A DNA stretch of 64,000 nt from Syntrophales bacterium (GCA_026416455.1 JAOAFE010000007.1:48598-112597); one strand, 5' to 3'; shown: positions 25,722 to 35,292, counted from the first letter of the stretch. Notes: generated by a model not told the origin, from the sequence alone. A program made the numbers and translations.

Positions 25722-26229
25722 TTCTATCTAGTTCTCCTATGGCGTGTTCGATCGTGTCAGTGTTAAGAATGTACGCATCGGCCAGAGCAATGGGTACGGC
25801 GGATCCGTAATTTATTTCCCTCAGATCCCGTGCCTCAAATAAGTCAGGTGAGTCGTCAGGACGACCACGAGAGATAATTCTCTCGAGACGCAGTTTGCGA
25901 GGGGCGACAAAAGCAATAACGACACATTTTACCATTCCCCTGATCAATTCGATCTCGGGCCAGGATCTCATTCCCTCTAAAAAGACTATGTCTGACCCTA
26001 CAGAGAAGGCTTTCTCGATTGCTCGCCGGGTGACGCCAAGGCCGTCACTTTCTCTTAGTTCGTCGGACAATTGGCTCATGCTTTTTGCATCATAATTCAT
26101 ACCTCTTTTTTCAGCTTCCGCCCGCACAATGTCTCCCGTGGCGATGTAAGGGAAACCTTTTCTCTCTGCGTAAATACGGGCGATGTTTTTGCCTGCCGCT
26201 GGCATTCCGACAATTACAAATGCTCTCAT
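25693..26229 (-). CDS. Small P-loop kinase, UPF0200/dephospho-CoA-kinase-like
   Basis: A 178-residue P-loop protein. The N-terminus MRAFVIVGMPAAGKN carries Walker A with Asn replacing the usual Ser/Thr after GK. A lid-like segment with RIISRGRPDD and an acceptor-like region (IATGDIVRAEAEKRG) suggest a nucleoside-monophosphate-kinase fold. It looks most like the archaeal UPF0200 family, from memory. The start at 26229 is preferred to the tracked 26265: CGGAGG lies six bases before the ATG. The 3' end overlaps the convergent protease gene by 29 bases. The substrate is unknown. Confidence 0.75.
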   Translation of the reverse strand: MRAFVIVGMPAAGKNIARIYAERKGFPYIATGDIVRAEAEKRGMNYDAKSMSQLSDELRESDGLGVTRRAIEKAFSVGSDIVFLEGMRSWPEIELIRGMVKCVVIAFVAPRKLRLERIISRGRPDDSPDLFEARDLREINYGSAVPIALADAYILNTDTIEHAIGELDRIILTETGVL

Positions 26230-26245
26230 CACATCCTCCGAAGTA

Positions 26246-27403
26246 TTAATTTTTTCTCTTACCATTTATGACCAAGAGGGTCGTGATGGCCACGGCGAGG
26301 AGACATGCCATTTGTACTTGCTCCAGTCTGCCGGGCCGATAGAAAAGAGATAGGATCACGGGTGATAGGGCGTAGCCGGAGAATTTGATTACGTTGTATA
26401 GGGAAGTGGCCGCGTTTCTCACCGTCGTCGATGTTTCAACGGCCATGGTATTTAACGAAGTCCACGCGATAGCGGCGCCGGAACCTAAAAGGAAGAACAA
26501 GAGGGAGAAAGTGAGAGTACTAAAAGGGAGAATATACATGAGAGTGATCGAACTGAAGACGACGGCGGCGCCGATCAAAAATACCGGTCGCCTGCCCCAT
26601 CTATCGCCGGCTAAGCCGGCTAAGGGTGAAATCGGTATCCCCGAAAAGCCAGTAAGGGAAAGAATGAATCCCACCTCGTGAGAAGGTAATCTCTGGATGG
26701 TCTTTAGATAATCAGCCGTAAACGTCATGATACCAATGTAGGCAAGGAAAAGAAAAAACGCGCCGAAACTGATTGAAAGGAGCCCCGGCTCAAGAAGGGC
26801 TCTTTTTATTAGGGGGAAGACTTCTCTCAAGGAGGGATGAGAGATGTGGGATGTCTTTTCCACATCACGGCACCAGACGATGTACATAAAACAGGCCCCG
26901 CTAGCGGCTAGGGCGAGGAAAAAGAAAAAGCCTGGCCATTGAAATCGGACCTCCAGAAACCCTGAGATAAGTGGCCCCATCGTTACCCCGACGGTATAAG
27001 CGAGGCCCAGTCCCCCCATCGCGGTTCCGATTCGATGGGGAGGAACGACCGTGCCGATAAGAGCCATGATAATGGGAGTGAGAAAAGCAGCTCCCGAGCC
27101 TTGGACGATGCGGGCGACCATGAAAGACGAAAAATCCCAAGAAATTCCGGTTAAAATGGCCCCCATAATATAAACGGAGAAACCAAAAATTAAGGTGCGA
27201 CGAGTGGAAAAGATTTGAGAGAGGGAGCCGGAAAAGATTTGTAATACGATAAAGGGGGTCATGTAGAACGTGATCGCCAAGGCGGCGTGAGAAAAATTTA
27301 CTTGCCAATCGCGGGCGAGGACGGGTATGAGCGGCACCATGCCAAAGCCCCCCATGGGTCCCACCATTGCGCCAATGTAAAGGGGGATAAGTTTTCTGAT
27401 CAC
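26246..27403 (-). CDS. MFS transporter
   Basis: A 385-residue permease with twelve predicted helices. The loop-2/3 motif is degenerate (SLSQIFSTRRTLIFG), while the second-half loop GLAGDRWGRRPVFLIG is classical. The segment RIVQGSGAAFLTPIIMALI resembles drug-proton antiporter motif C regions. The substrate is unknown. Its start overlaps the stop of the upstream acyl-CoA synthetase alpha-like gene by ATGA, so the two are coupled, which may hint at transport of an organic acid made or used by it (inference). Confidence 0.88.
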   Translation of the reverse strand: MIRKLIPLYIGAMVGPMGGFGMVPLIPVLARDWQVNFSHAALAITFYMTPFIVLQIFSGSLSQIFSTRRTLIFGFSVYIMGAILTGISWDFSSFMVARIVQGSGAAFLTPIIMALIGTVVPPHRIGTAMGGLGLAYTVGVTMGPLISGFLEVRFQWPGFFFFLALAASGACFMYIVWCRDVEKTSHISHPSLREVFPLIKRALLEPGLLSISFGAFFLFLAYIGIMTFTADYLKTIQRLPSHEVGFILSLTGFSGIPISPLAGLAGDRWGRRPVFLIGAAVVFSSITLMYILPFSTLTFSLLFFLLGSGAAIAWTSLNTMAVETSTTVRNAATSLYNVIKFSGYALSPVILSLFYRPGRLEQVQMACLLAVAITTLLVINGKRKN

Positions 27404-28839
27404 GTTTTCTTGTAAAGCAGTAGGTAAGACAAGGCTTTTATCGCATCGTCTAGAGAAGAGAAGACCGGAAAGCCAAAGGAGGTGAACTTTTTCTTCAACA
27501 TAAGGCTATTTTCTCTATCTTCTTCGTCTTCCAAAAAAGGGTCGAGATTGACTGCCACAAGGACGGTCTTCTTCTCCACATCTCGCACGTAACTCAAACC
27601 CTCGACAATGAGCTCCGATAGACGTTCCATATGGGGCTTTACGCCCGGTCCTAGTATGCGCCGAAGGTATCTGAACTGATCAAAATGAAAGACCAGGGTA
27701 TGGATATTGGGAGCGGAACCGCACACCTTTATTACATCGGCGATATTGTTGTTATCCCCAATGTTGTAAAAGATAGGCCACGCATCCAGGGGATTACTAA
27801 TCGACGTGCCAGCCGTGGGCACCAGTTTACGGAGGGAGGCGATGGTCGATGGCGGAAAACGGGGCACCTCAATGCCTAAGTGAGCACACGTATCTGTCTG
27901 GATGACACTGAAGCCGCCAGAGTTAGAAATGATAGCGATGGCCTTTCCATTGGGCACATGAGAGTAAGAAAAAGCACAGACGGTGTTTACCATCTCTGCA
28001 AAATTTTCTACCTGTATCGCGCCAGTCTGCTTGAACAGAGAGCGCCAGATATTGGGAGAGCTGCTCATCGAAGCGGTATGAGATGCGGCAGCCCTCATGC
28101 CCTGATCGGTTAGGCCCCCTTTAATCGCTATTACCGGTTTACTTTTTGTCGCTTTCTCTAAGGCTTTTTTTAACTTGGTGCCGTTTTTCGTTCCCTCTAC
28201 ATACAAGGCAATTAGATGGGTATCTGGATCGGAAGCCAGATAATCGAGAAAGTCAGCTCCATCTAAGTCGGCGGCATTACCGTAACTTACCATCTTACTG
28301 AATCTTAATCCTTTGGTTTTGGCAAAATAAGAAAAAGATTCCGTGACCGAACCACTTTGGGCAATAACTCCGATATGCCCCTCTTCTTCTGGGGCCTCTG
28401 GGACGATCGTTAGACCAGAACGGGGACAGTATACACCGAAGCAATTGGGTCCAATAAGACGGATGCGTCCATGTGCCAAAGTCTTTATTTTTTCTTCCAG
28501 GGCAATTCTTTCTGGAATACCCGTTTCGCTGAATCCAGCTGTAAATATTTGCGCTACTTTTACCCCCTTTTTGATACAATCTTCAATTGTAGCGGGCACT
28601 CGTTCAGCCCCTACTCCAATGATAGCGTAATCGATATCTTGCGGAATGTCTAAGACGGAGGGATAGCATTTCCTTCCCAAAATCTCTTTATGCTTTGGAT
28701 TGACGAGGCATAGTTTCTCCCGAATCTTCGTTTTTAAGTGTCCAATAGTTGCTAGATCATGAGGGGATGCCCCTATGATTGCGACACTTTGAGGATTAAA
28801 AATGTATTCGAAAATCGAGTTCTCCAACTCCACCCTCAC
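27400..28839 (-). CDS. Acyl-CoA synthetase (NDP-forming) alpha-like protein, second copy
   Basis: A 479-residue paralogue of the 16040 gene with the same architecture: CoA-binding domain (FNPQSVAIIGASPHD at about 10-25), then two ligase-like domains. The candidate phospho-His is in AASHTASMSSSP (about 256). IGPNCFGVYCP and IAQSGSVTESFSY are conserved. There is no ATP-grasp domain here. The gene lies nine bases downstream of alaS and upstream of the MFS gene, so transcription may run from the recA operon. The two copies differ enough to suggest different acyl groups. Confidence 0.85.
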   Translation of the reverse strand: MRVELENSIFEYIFNPQSVAIIGASPHDLATIGHLKTKIREKLCLVNPKHKEILGRKCYPSVLDIPQDIDYAIIGVGAERVPATIEDCIKKGVKVAQIFTAGFSETGIPERIALEEKIKTLAHGRIRLIGPNCFGVYCPRSGLTIVPEAPEEEGHIGVIAQSGSVTESFSYFAKTKGLRFSKMVSYGNAADLDGADFLDYLASDPDTHLIALYVEGTKNGTKLKKALEKATKSKPVIAIKGGLTDQGMRAAASHTASMSSSPNIWRSLFKQTGAIQVENFAEMVNTVCAFSYSHVPNGKAIAIISNSGGFSVIQTDTCAHLGIEVPRFPPSTIASLRKLVPTAGTSISNPLDAWPIFYNIGDNNNIADVIKVCGSAPNIHTLVFHFDQFRYLRRILGPGVKPHMERLSELIVEGLSYVRDVEKKTVLVAVNLDPFLEDEEDRENSLMLKKKFTSFGFPVFSSLDDAIKALSYLLLYKKT

Positions 28840-28848
28840 TTGATACGT

Positions 28849-31485
28849 TTATTTTACTATGTCCCAGATTTTTTCCAGTGCCGCTTCGAGCTTGTCTACC
28901 ATCGGTCCTCCCGCCTGTGCCATTTCCGGTCTTCCTCCTCCCTTACCTCCCACTAAGGGAGCGATTTGCCTCACTATTTCTCCCGCCTGAAAGCGATTGG
29001 TTAGATCTCTCGTCACCATACAGAGCAGCAGCGCCTTTCTATCGACCTGGCTCCCTAGAAGAATAATACCAGATCCCATCCTATCCCTTACCTTGTCTCC
29101 GTAATCCCTTAGAGTTTCTACATCTGGTGCATCTACCTTAGCGGCGAGGACTTTAATTCCATTTACTTCTTTTGCCTTTTCCACAATGTCACGCGCATCT
29201 CGGGCGGCGAGTTTACCTTTTAGGGCTTCAATTTCTTTTTCTAAGTCCCGTTGGTTTTTAAGCAACTTTTCTATTCGATCCGCGACCTCGAGAGGACTTG
29301 TTTTCAGGATTTGAGCAGCCTTTTTCAATTCCTTCTCCAGGCTTTGAGTATATTTTCTCGCTTCTTCACCGGTTACAGCCTCTATTCTTCTAATTCCCGC
29401 CGCGACGGATGACTCATTTAAGATTTTCAGGGAGCCTATCTCACCCGTATTTTCTACATGAGTGCCCCCACATAATTCGAGGCTAAAGTCGCCCATCTTT
29501 ACAACTCTTACGGTAGAGCCATATTTCTCGTCGAAAACAGCAGCCGCTCCCGTTCTCATGGCCGCTTCCTTATCCATAACGGTTGTTTCCACCGGAACGT
29601 TAGCCTGGATGAAGGAATTGGCTAGTTTTTCGATCTGTTCTATCTCTTCTTCGTCGATTCGGGAGAAATGGGTGAAGTCGAATCGCAACCGTTCGGGAGA
29701 GACGTAGGATCCGGCCTGTTTTACATGATCGCCCAGTATACGCCTTAGAGCCGCATTCAAAAGATGAGTACCGGAGTGATTAGCCTCCGTTGCTCTTCTT
29801 GCCTGTTCGTTCACCTTAAGGGTTACTTCGTCTCCGACCTTTACTCTTCCCTTCTTTACCTTTCCGATATGAGTTATCAGTGTATCTAGAGGCCATTCAG
29901 TTGTCCAAACTTCAAAAAAGAAGTCTTCTCCTTCGATTACGCCCGTATCTCCGACCTGTCCACCCTTTTCTCCATAGAAGGGGGTTTCTTCAACAATAAT
30001 CTCCCCCTTTTCCCCTTCTCGTAGTTCGGACACGATTTCGTCATTCTTTATTAGACCTACAACTGTCGATTTACCTTCAATGACACCATGGTATCCGGTG
30101 AAGGTCACGGTAATACCCTGAGAGGAAAGGCTTTGGTAAACTTCACTTATTGCTTCCTCTCCACTTCCCTTCCATGACTCTCTGGCCTTTTCTCGTTGCA
30201 ACTCCATGGCTTTTTCGAATCCCTCCATGTCCAGGCTGAGCCCGTCTTTTCGGACTATGTCCGCCGTGAGATCTATAGGGAATCCAAATGTGTCGTAGAG
30301 GCGGAATACCACGTCCCCGGGGACGATCTTTTTCCCCTCCGCGAGGAGGGCCGATGTCTCTTCCTTCAAAATGCGCAAGCCCGTATCAAGAGTTTCATTG
30401 AACCTCTTCTCTTCGTTAACTATGACCTGTCGGATGAAAGCCTCTTTGTCTCTGAGGTCGGGATAGGCATCTTCCATTATGGAGATAACGACCGGTACTA
30501 GTTCATATAGGAAGGGATGGTTTAGGTTTAAAATTTTTCCATGCCGGACGGCTCTCCTTAATATGCGTCTCAGTACGTAGCCCCTTCCCTCATTGCTAGG
30601 GAGGCATCCATCGCCAAGAAGAAAGGTAATGGCTCTGATGTGGTCGGCAATGACCCTTAAAGAGACATCCCACTCCTCGTTTACACCATATTTTTTTTTC
30701 CCTATTTTTCCCGTTGCTTCGATGATGGGCATGAAGAGGTCTGTCTCGTAGTTGCTTTTTACTCCCTGGAGAACGGCAACCAGCCTTTCCAGTCCCATAC
30801 CCGTATCAATGTTCGGTTTTGGTAGAGGGTGGAGGTTTCCCTTTTCGTCCCTTTCGTACTGGGTAAAGACGTGATTCCATAGTTCTAGGTATCGATCACA
30901 ATCACAAAAAACGGAGCATTCCGGTTTTGCACATCCCACAGATGGGCCTTGATCATAGATGATTTCAGAACAGGGGCCACAGGGGCCAGTTTCTCCCATC
31001 ATCCAGAAATTGCTTTCCATGCCCATACGTACTATTCTCTCTGCGGGGATGCCAATTTCTTTATGCCAGATGTCGAAGGCTTCATCGTCATCTTCGTATA
31101 TGGTGATCCACAATTTGTCGGCATCAATACTCATTTCTTTGGTGAGGAATTCCCATCCCCAGGAAATGGATTCCCTTTTGAAATAGTCTCCGAAAGAGAA
31201 GTTGCCTAACATTTCAAAGAAGGTATGGTGGCGAGCTGTATAGCCTACATTTTCGAGGTCGTTATGTTTGCCTCCTGCCCTTACGCACTTCTGGACACTG
31301 GCGGCCCTCGTGTAGCCTCTATTTTCTATTCCGAGGAAGCAATTTTTAAACTGGACCATGCCGGCGTTTGTGAACAGCAGTGTCGGGTCGTCTTTTGGAA
31401 TTAAGCTAGAGCTGGGCACTATGGTGTGCCCCCGGTCAGAGAAGAATTTTAAAAATCGCTTTCTTATTTCATCAGCCTTCATCAT
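28849..31485 (-). CDS. alaS: Alanine--tRNA ligase
   Basis: A full-length AlaRS of 878 residues that charges tRNA-Ala in the cytoplasm. The N-terminal class II catalytic core has IRKRFLKFFSDRGHTIVPSS and TNAGMVQFKNCFLG. The editing domain shows NHSGTHLLNAALR and the zinc site CGGTHVENTGEIG, and a C-terminal C-Ala domain ends in GGKGGGRPEMAQAGG. GGGAG precedes the ATG at 31485. It overlaps recX by 14 bases. Confidence 0.97.
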   Translation of the reverse strand: MMKADEIRKRFLKFFSDRGHTIVPSSSLIPKDDPTLLFTNAGMVQFKNCFLGIENRGYTRAASVQKCVRAGGKHNDLENVGYTARHHTFFEMLGNFSFGDYFKRESISWGWEFLTKEMSIDADKLWITIYEDDDEAFDIWHKEIGIPAERIVRMGMESNFWMMGETGPCGPCSEIIYDQGPSVGCAKPECSVFCDCDRYLELWNHVFTQYERDEKGNLHPLPKPNIDTGMGLERLVAVLQGVKSNYETDLFMPIIEATGKIGKKKYGVNEEWDVSLRVIADHIRAITFLLGDGCLPSNEGRGYVLRRILRRAVRHGKILNLNHPFLYELVPVVISIMEDAYPDLRDKEAFIRQVIVNEEKRFNETLDTGLRILKEETSALLAEGKKIVPGDVVFRLYDTFGFPIDLTADIVRKDGLSLDMEGFEKAMELQREKARESWKGSGEEAISEVYQSLSSQGITVTFTGYHGVIEGKSTVVGLIKNDEIVSELREGEKGEIIVEETPFYGEKGGQVGDTGVIEGEDFFFEVWTTEWPLDTLITHIGKVKKGRVKVGDEVTLKVNEQARRATEANHSGTHLLNAALRRILGDHVKQAGSYVSPERLRFDFTHFSRIDEEEIEQIEKLANSFIQANVPVETTVMDKEAAMRTGAAAVFDEKYGSTVRVVKMGDFSLELCGGTHVENTGEIGSLKILNESSVAAGIRRIEAVTGEEARKYTQSLEKELKKAAQILKTSPLEVADRIEKLLKNQRDLEKEIEALKGKLAARDARDIVEKAKEVNGIKVLAAKVDAPDVETLRDYGDKVRDRMGSGIILLGSQVDRKALLLCMVTRDLTNRFQAGEIVRQIAPLVGGKGGGRPEMAQAGGPMVDKLEAALEKIWDIVK

Positions 31486-31921
31486 GATGTCTCCCGTTTA
31501 GTAATTCATACACGAGACTCGGCGAAAATCCACGATAAATGAGCTTGTCTGCCGTTACCCGCTTTAATTTTCCTTTCGCCAAATATTCCTTGAGTGCCTC
31601 TTCTTCCGGCCATTCTTTCCTTATGTTTGCTATCGCCTCTCTAACGAGAGGTAAAGGAAACCCCTTATTCTTGAGTGTTGCCTCAATACGCCTATTCCCC
31701 AGCAGACGTTCCTCGGCCAGATATTTGGCGAGGCGCTCACAGAGCGACCGATCGTTGATGTAACCCATTTCTTGGAGATCGGTCAACACCTCTTTGATAG
31801 AGGCGCTTTCGAACCCTTTCTGCTCCAATTTCTTCTTGAGTTCTGCTTCCGACAGGTCTCGCCGGCCTAAAAGGCGAAAGGCAATCTTTCTTATTTCTCC
31901 CGGCGTCTCTTTTTCTTTCAT
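31472..31921 (-). CDS. recX: RecX, RecA regulatory protein
   Basis: A 149-residue helical protein that binds RecA filaments and limits recombination and SOS activity. Family features are AFRLLGRRDLSEAELKKKLEQKG near the N-terminus, LQEMGYINDRSLCERLAKYL, and the third tandem helical repeat ending KLIYRGFSPSLVYELL. It lies between recA (nine bases upstream) and alaS (14-base overlap), the standard position. Confidence 0.93.
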   Translation of the reverse strand: MKEKETPGEIRKIAFRLLGRRDLSEAELKKKLEQKGFESASIKEVLTDLQEMGYINDRSLCERLAKYLAEERLLGNRRIEATLKNKGFPLPLVREAIANIRKEWPEEEALKEYLAKGKLKRVTADKLIYRGFSPSLVYELLNGRHHDEG

Positions 31922-31930
31922 ATCTCGTTT

Positions 31931-32941
31931 TTATTCCGGTTGGGGCACCTTAAGGCCGAACTTTTCCCGTAGCGCAAGTTCGATTTCTTGGCAAATCTCG
32001 GGCTTTTCTTTCAGAAAGAGGCGGGCATTGTCTCGGCCTTGTCCGATGCGAGTGCCCTTATAGGTGTACCAGGCGCCGCTTTTTTCTACCAAACCGCAAT
32101 CGGCAGCCAGGTCTAGAATGTCTCCCTCTCGGGATATACCTTCTCCGAAAATGATATCGAATTCAGTTTCTCGGAAGGGTGGGGCAACTTTGTTCTTAAC
32201 TACCTTGACGCGGGATCTCATCCCGATTACGTCTTGACCCTGCTTGATGGATGTACTTTTCCTTATATCGAGACGCATTGTGGCATAGAATTTTAGAGCG
32301 TTACCTCCCGTTGTTGTCTCCGGGCTTCCGAAAAAGACGCCGATTTTCATGCGTAGCTGATTGATGAATATTAGTGTCGTTTTCGATTTACTTATGGTTC
32401 CTGTCAATTTTCGGAGGGCCTGAGACATGAGGCGTGCCTGAAGTCCCATTTGGGCATCGCCCATTTCCCCTTCCAGTTCAGCCTTAGGGACAAGGGCAGC
32501 GACAGAATCTATCACTATTACATCAAAGGCACCACTTCTCACCAAGGTTTCTGCAATCTCCAGTGCTTGCTCACCCGTGTCGGGTTGCGAAACGAGGAGA
32601 TCGTCTGTATTTACTCCAATGTTGCGCGCATAGGTAATATCTAGGGCGTGCTCGGCATCGATAAAAGCCGCTTGTCCTCCCATTTTTTGCGCTTCTGCGA
32701 CAATATGCAGAGCCAAGGTTGTTTTCCCTCCCGATTCGGGACCAAAAATTTCTACGATGCGACCCCGGGGCACTCCACCCACGCCTAGGGCGATGTCTAG
32801 ACTCAAGGCACCCGTAGGTATTACGGGGACATCTATCTTATCCGTACTCCCTAGGCGCATAATGGCTCCTTTTCCGAATTGGCGCTCGATTTGAGCGATG
32901 GCCAGCTCTACGGCCTTGGATTTATCTAAATCCATTCCCAT
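31931..32941 (-). CDS. recA: Recombinase RecA
   Basis: A 336-residue recombinase: DNA strand exchange, recombinational repair and LexA-type coprotease function. Seen are the N-terminal [18 protein letters not shown], Walker [10 protein letters not shown] (about 68-76), Walker [16 protein letters not shown] (about 142-156) and the L2/DNA-binding region ending [12 protein letters not shown]. The acidic C-terminal tail is short. A clear GGAGGG precedes ATG 32941. It is cotranscribed with thpR and cinA upstream and recX downstream. No LexA-like box was identified; see the palindrome at 35271. Confidence 0.98.
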   Translation of the reverse strand: MGMDLDKSKAVELAIAQIERQFGKGAIMRLGSTDKIDVPVIPTGALSLDIALGVGGVPRGRIVEIFGPESGGKTTLALHIVAEAQKMGGQAAFIDAEHALDITYARNIGVNTDDLLVSQPDTGEQALEIAETLVRSGAFDVIVIDSVAALVPKAELEGEMGDAQMGLQARLMSQALRKLTGTISKSKTTLIFINQLRMKIGVFFGSPETTTGGNALKFYATMRLDIRKSTSIKQGQDVIGMRSRVKVVKNKVAPPFRETEFDIIFGEGISREGDILDLAADCGLVEKSGAWYTYKGTRIGQGRDNARLFLKEKPEICQEIELALREKFGLKVPQPE

Positions 32942-32958
32942 GTTGCTACCCTCCTCCG

Positions 32959-33564
32959 TTATTTGCTTTCGTCTCTTTTCACCCCAAAGCGATAGGTCAT
33001 AAGCGGCGTGTATATCGCCCCCTTAGGGGTAAGTTCACTCTGAAAAAGAACAAGTTCCTCTGTAACGAATTCACCCCACACTTTATCTTGATATATTTTT
33101 ATCCATCGATTTAGCATTGCCTCATTAAGGGGTCCACTAATTCTACCCAGGGTCCAGTGTGGAGTAAAGGGTCTTTCTTCACGAGGAAAACCGATGTCAC
33201 TGAGGGCCCTTTCTATCGTTGAGGCGAATTTGGTAAGTCTCTCAACCTCCCCACCCGACCCCAACCAGATTACGCGAGGGCGTTTGACATGAGGAAATAC
33301 GCCGATAGATTTTATCGTGAGACGGAAGGCCTCCTCTTGCTCGGTTTTGCTTTTTAGAATTGTTGAAATAGTCGTTACATCCTTTTCTCTGATGTTTCCA
33401 AAAAATTTCAATGTCAGATGTATCCCTTCGCTTGCCACCCAACGAATAGGACCGGTGAGCTTATCTTTTAGCTCCCTCTGGATAATGGCTAGTTGGGATC
33501 TCACGTGTTCTGGTGGATCTATAGCAAGAAAAGCGCGAATATTTCTATCGTTTCCATTCTTCAT
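32959..33564 (-). CDS. thpR: RNA 2',3'-cyclic phosphodiesterase (2'-5' RNA ligase family)
   Basis: A 201-residue 2H phosphoesterase that opens 2',3'-cyclic phosphates at RNA ends. Both HxTx motifs are present: [12 protein letters not shown] (about 43) and [11 protein letters not shown] (about 128). The start at 33564 is set by ATGA overlap with the cinA stop; the tracked 33642 start adds 26 residues with no family match. The cinA-thpR-recA order is common in this bacterial group. Confidence 0.93.
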   Translation of the reverse strand: MKNGNDRNIRAFLAIDPPEHVRSQLAIIQRELKDKLTGPIRWVASEGIHLTLKFFGNIREKDVTTISTILKSKTEQEEAFRLTIKSIGVFPHVKRPRVIWLGSGGEVERLTKFASTIERALSDIGFPREERPFTPHWTLGRISGPLNEAMLNRWIKIYQDKVWGEFVTEELVLFQSELTPKGAIYTPLMTYRFGVKRDESK

Positions 33565-34808
33565 GGCCCTGTTTTTAAATGATTCCAGAGGGTAAAGAGT
33601 GCTGCTTCTGCTGCAATTATTTTGTTTCTTCTTCGGTCCCATCTAAATTGATATTTTGAACACCGGGTTCCCTTTTCGTCCGAAAGGGCAATGAACACTG
33701 TACCGATTGGTTTTTTCTCCGACCCCCCGGTAGGTCCGGCAATGCCGGTCACGGCTAGCCCTAAATGGGTCCCTGCCCTTAGTCTCGTTCCTTCGGCCAT
33801 CTCGCGGGCCGTCTCTTCACTTACGGCTCCATAATTTTTTATTGTTCTTTCCTCAACCCCTAAAAGTTCTATTTTTGATTTGTTGCTGTAAGTAATGTAT
33901 CCTCGCTCTACGTAGTCAGAACTACCCGGTACATCAGTCAAGCGGTCCGTGATGAGGCCGCCGGTACATGATTCAGCTATGGAAATGGTCATCCTATGGG
34001 CTTTAAGCAAGCTACCGATGTTTCCCTCCAGAGTTTCTTCATCGCGGGCAAATATGTAACGTCCCAATCGCTCGGTGATTTGCTTTTCACCATTGAGAAG
34101 CCTCTGTTTGACCTCTTGTTCTACACGTCCGACGGCGGAGAGGACGATGTGATTTTCCGGAAAATGAGGGTAGAAACCTACCGTAATCCCCAAGGAGCGG
34201 AAATCTATATCCTTTAGGGCATCATCCACGGCCGCTTCGGAAAGGCCAAAAGTTTTCAACGTTCTCGTCATAGGGAAGGCTGTTTCTTCTCCCGTCAGTT
34301 TTAGGAGACGGGGGATTACCTGCTCCTTCACCATTTTTTCTGCCTCTCTCGGCACACCGGGAACAACGAAGATATGGGAAGCTCCATGGGGAAGAACGTA
34401 TCCGGGAGCGGTCCCTGCCGGGTTCGGCAAAATTTCGGCTCCAACGGGGAAGATAGCTTGCTTGGCGTTGTTTTCTGTCCAGTTAAGGTTATACCTTTGA
34501 AACAGCTCACGCAGACCGGTAAGAACTTTTTCGTCGGTGTAAAGAGGAATGCCCAGGGCCTTAGCAATGGTTGCCGTGGTTATATCATCGGCGGTGGGAC
34601 CCAGACCTCCGGTTACAATCACAACCTGGGCGTGGGAGAGAGAAAAAGATAAAGCCCGGGCAATCATCTCCTCATCATCTCCGACACTGGTAGATGAAGT
34701 TAAATGCCAGCCTAGTTGCCAGACTAAGCGGGCGATTGTCGCGGTGTTCATGTCCACCGTCCGTCCGGTGGTAAGCTCGTTTCCGATGGTAAGGATGGCC
34801 AATTTCAT
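33561..34808 (-). CDS. cinA: CinA / nicotinamide-nucleotide amidase
   Basis: A 415-residue two-domain protein. The N-terminal COG1058 domain (about 1-170, TIGNELTTGRTVDMNTATIA and VTGGLGPTADDITT) belongs to the molybdopterin-binding fold and has ADP-ribose pyrophosphatase activity in relatives. The C-terminal PncC domain (about 255-412) has AESCTGGLITDRLTDVPGSS and AVTGIAGPTGGSEKKPIGTV, which deamidates NMN to NaMN. It may thus recycle NMN released by DNA ligase. The 3' end overlaps thpR (ATGA); pgpA ends one base upstream. Confidence 0.95.
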   Translation of the reverse strand: MKLAILTIGNELTTGRTVDMNTATIARLVWQLGWHLTSSTSVGDDEEMIARALSFSLSHAQVVIVTGGLGPTADDITTATIAKALGIPLYTDEKVLTGLRELFQRYNLNWTENNAKQAIFPVGAEILPNPAGTAPGYVLPHGASHIFVVPGVPREAEKMVKEQVIPRLLKLTGEETAFPMTRTLKTFGLSEAAVDDALKDIDFRSLGITVGFYPHFPENHIVLSAVGRVEQEVKQRLLNGEKQITERLGRYIFARDEETLEGNIGSLLKAHRMTISIAESCTGGLITDRLTDVPGSSDYVERGYITYSNKSKIELLGVEERTIKNYGAVSEETAREMAEGTRLRAGTHLGLAVTGIAGPTGGSEKKPIGTVFIALSDEKGTRCSKYQFRWDRRRNKIIAAEAALFTLWNHLKTGP

Positions 34809-34809
34809 T

Positions 34810-35265
34810 TCAAAACAAAAAACTCCTTATTAATTCAAATGTTAAACGGCTATAGGCGGCCGCAACGACGTCGTCGGCTACGATTCCTACTCCGCCGGGC
34901 AACCTTCTTTCTAGGAAGCGAATGGGAAAAGGCTTTAGGATGTCGTAGAACCGAAAGAGAAGAAAAGAAGTCACAATATGTTCTATTGTTGGCGCTATGA
35001 GCCACATTGCCCACAGGAAACCAACAATCTCATCTATGACGATAGACGGTGGATCCGGTTGGCCAAAAATGGTTTGACCCTCTTGAGACACGTAGCATGC
35101 CAGAGCCGTCAAAGCGAGTACGGTAAGAAAGGCGATTAAAGGGGGGAAAAGCGATATGGCAAGATAAACAGGAATGGCGACGACCGTACCTGCTGTACCA
35201 GGGGCGACGGGAAAATACCCGACCCCACCTCCCGTTGCTATGGTAATTATTGTTCTTTTGCCCAG
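34810..35265 (-). CDS. pgpA: Phosphatidylglycerophosphatase A with non-canonical start
   Basis: A membrane phosphatase making phosphatidylglycerol. The frame encodes a complete PgpA of 151 residues: GYFPVAPGTAGTVVAIPVYL, DPPSIVIDEIVGFLWAMWL, FRFYDILKPFPIRFLE and PGGVGIVADDVVAAAYS. The track shows only a 100-residue piece from a TTG at 35112, but the conserved first third lies upstream in the same frame. The only starts after the upstream stop (TGA, 35271-35269) are CTG at 35265 (or ATT at 35268), with GTGAGGTGA placed just before. So translation starts at CTG or ATT, or the sequence has an error. First gene of the recA operon. Confidence 0.88.
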   Translation of the reverse strand: MGKRTIITIATGGGVGYFPVAPGTAGTVVAIPVYLAISLFPPLIAFLTVLALTALACYVSQEGQTIFGQPDPPSIVIDEIVGFLWAMWLIAPTIEHIVTSFLLFRFYDILKPFPIRFLERRLPGGVGIVADDVVAAAYSRLTFELIRSFLF

Positions 35266-35270
35266 AATTC

Positions 35271-35289
35271 ACCTCACCAAATGTGAGGT
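35271..35289 (-). promoter_or_regulatory. Perfect palindrome at the recA-operon transcription start
   Basis: ACCTCAC, a 5-base spacer, GTGAGGT: a perfect 7-bp inverted repeat just downstream of the predicted -10. It covers the expected transcription start and includes the bases that act as the pgpA Shine-Dalgarno. It can be a repressor operator on DNA or a hairpin hiding the ribosome-binding site in RNA. It does not match a LexA box I know. Confidence 0.5.
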
Positions 35290-35292
35290 CCA

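Noticed and set aside
34810-35112. 100-aa ORF from TTG 35112 as a truncated pgpA
   Set aside because: The missing first third is present in the same frame upstream and is well conserved; the gene is full length with an unusual start.
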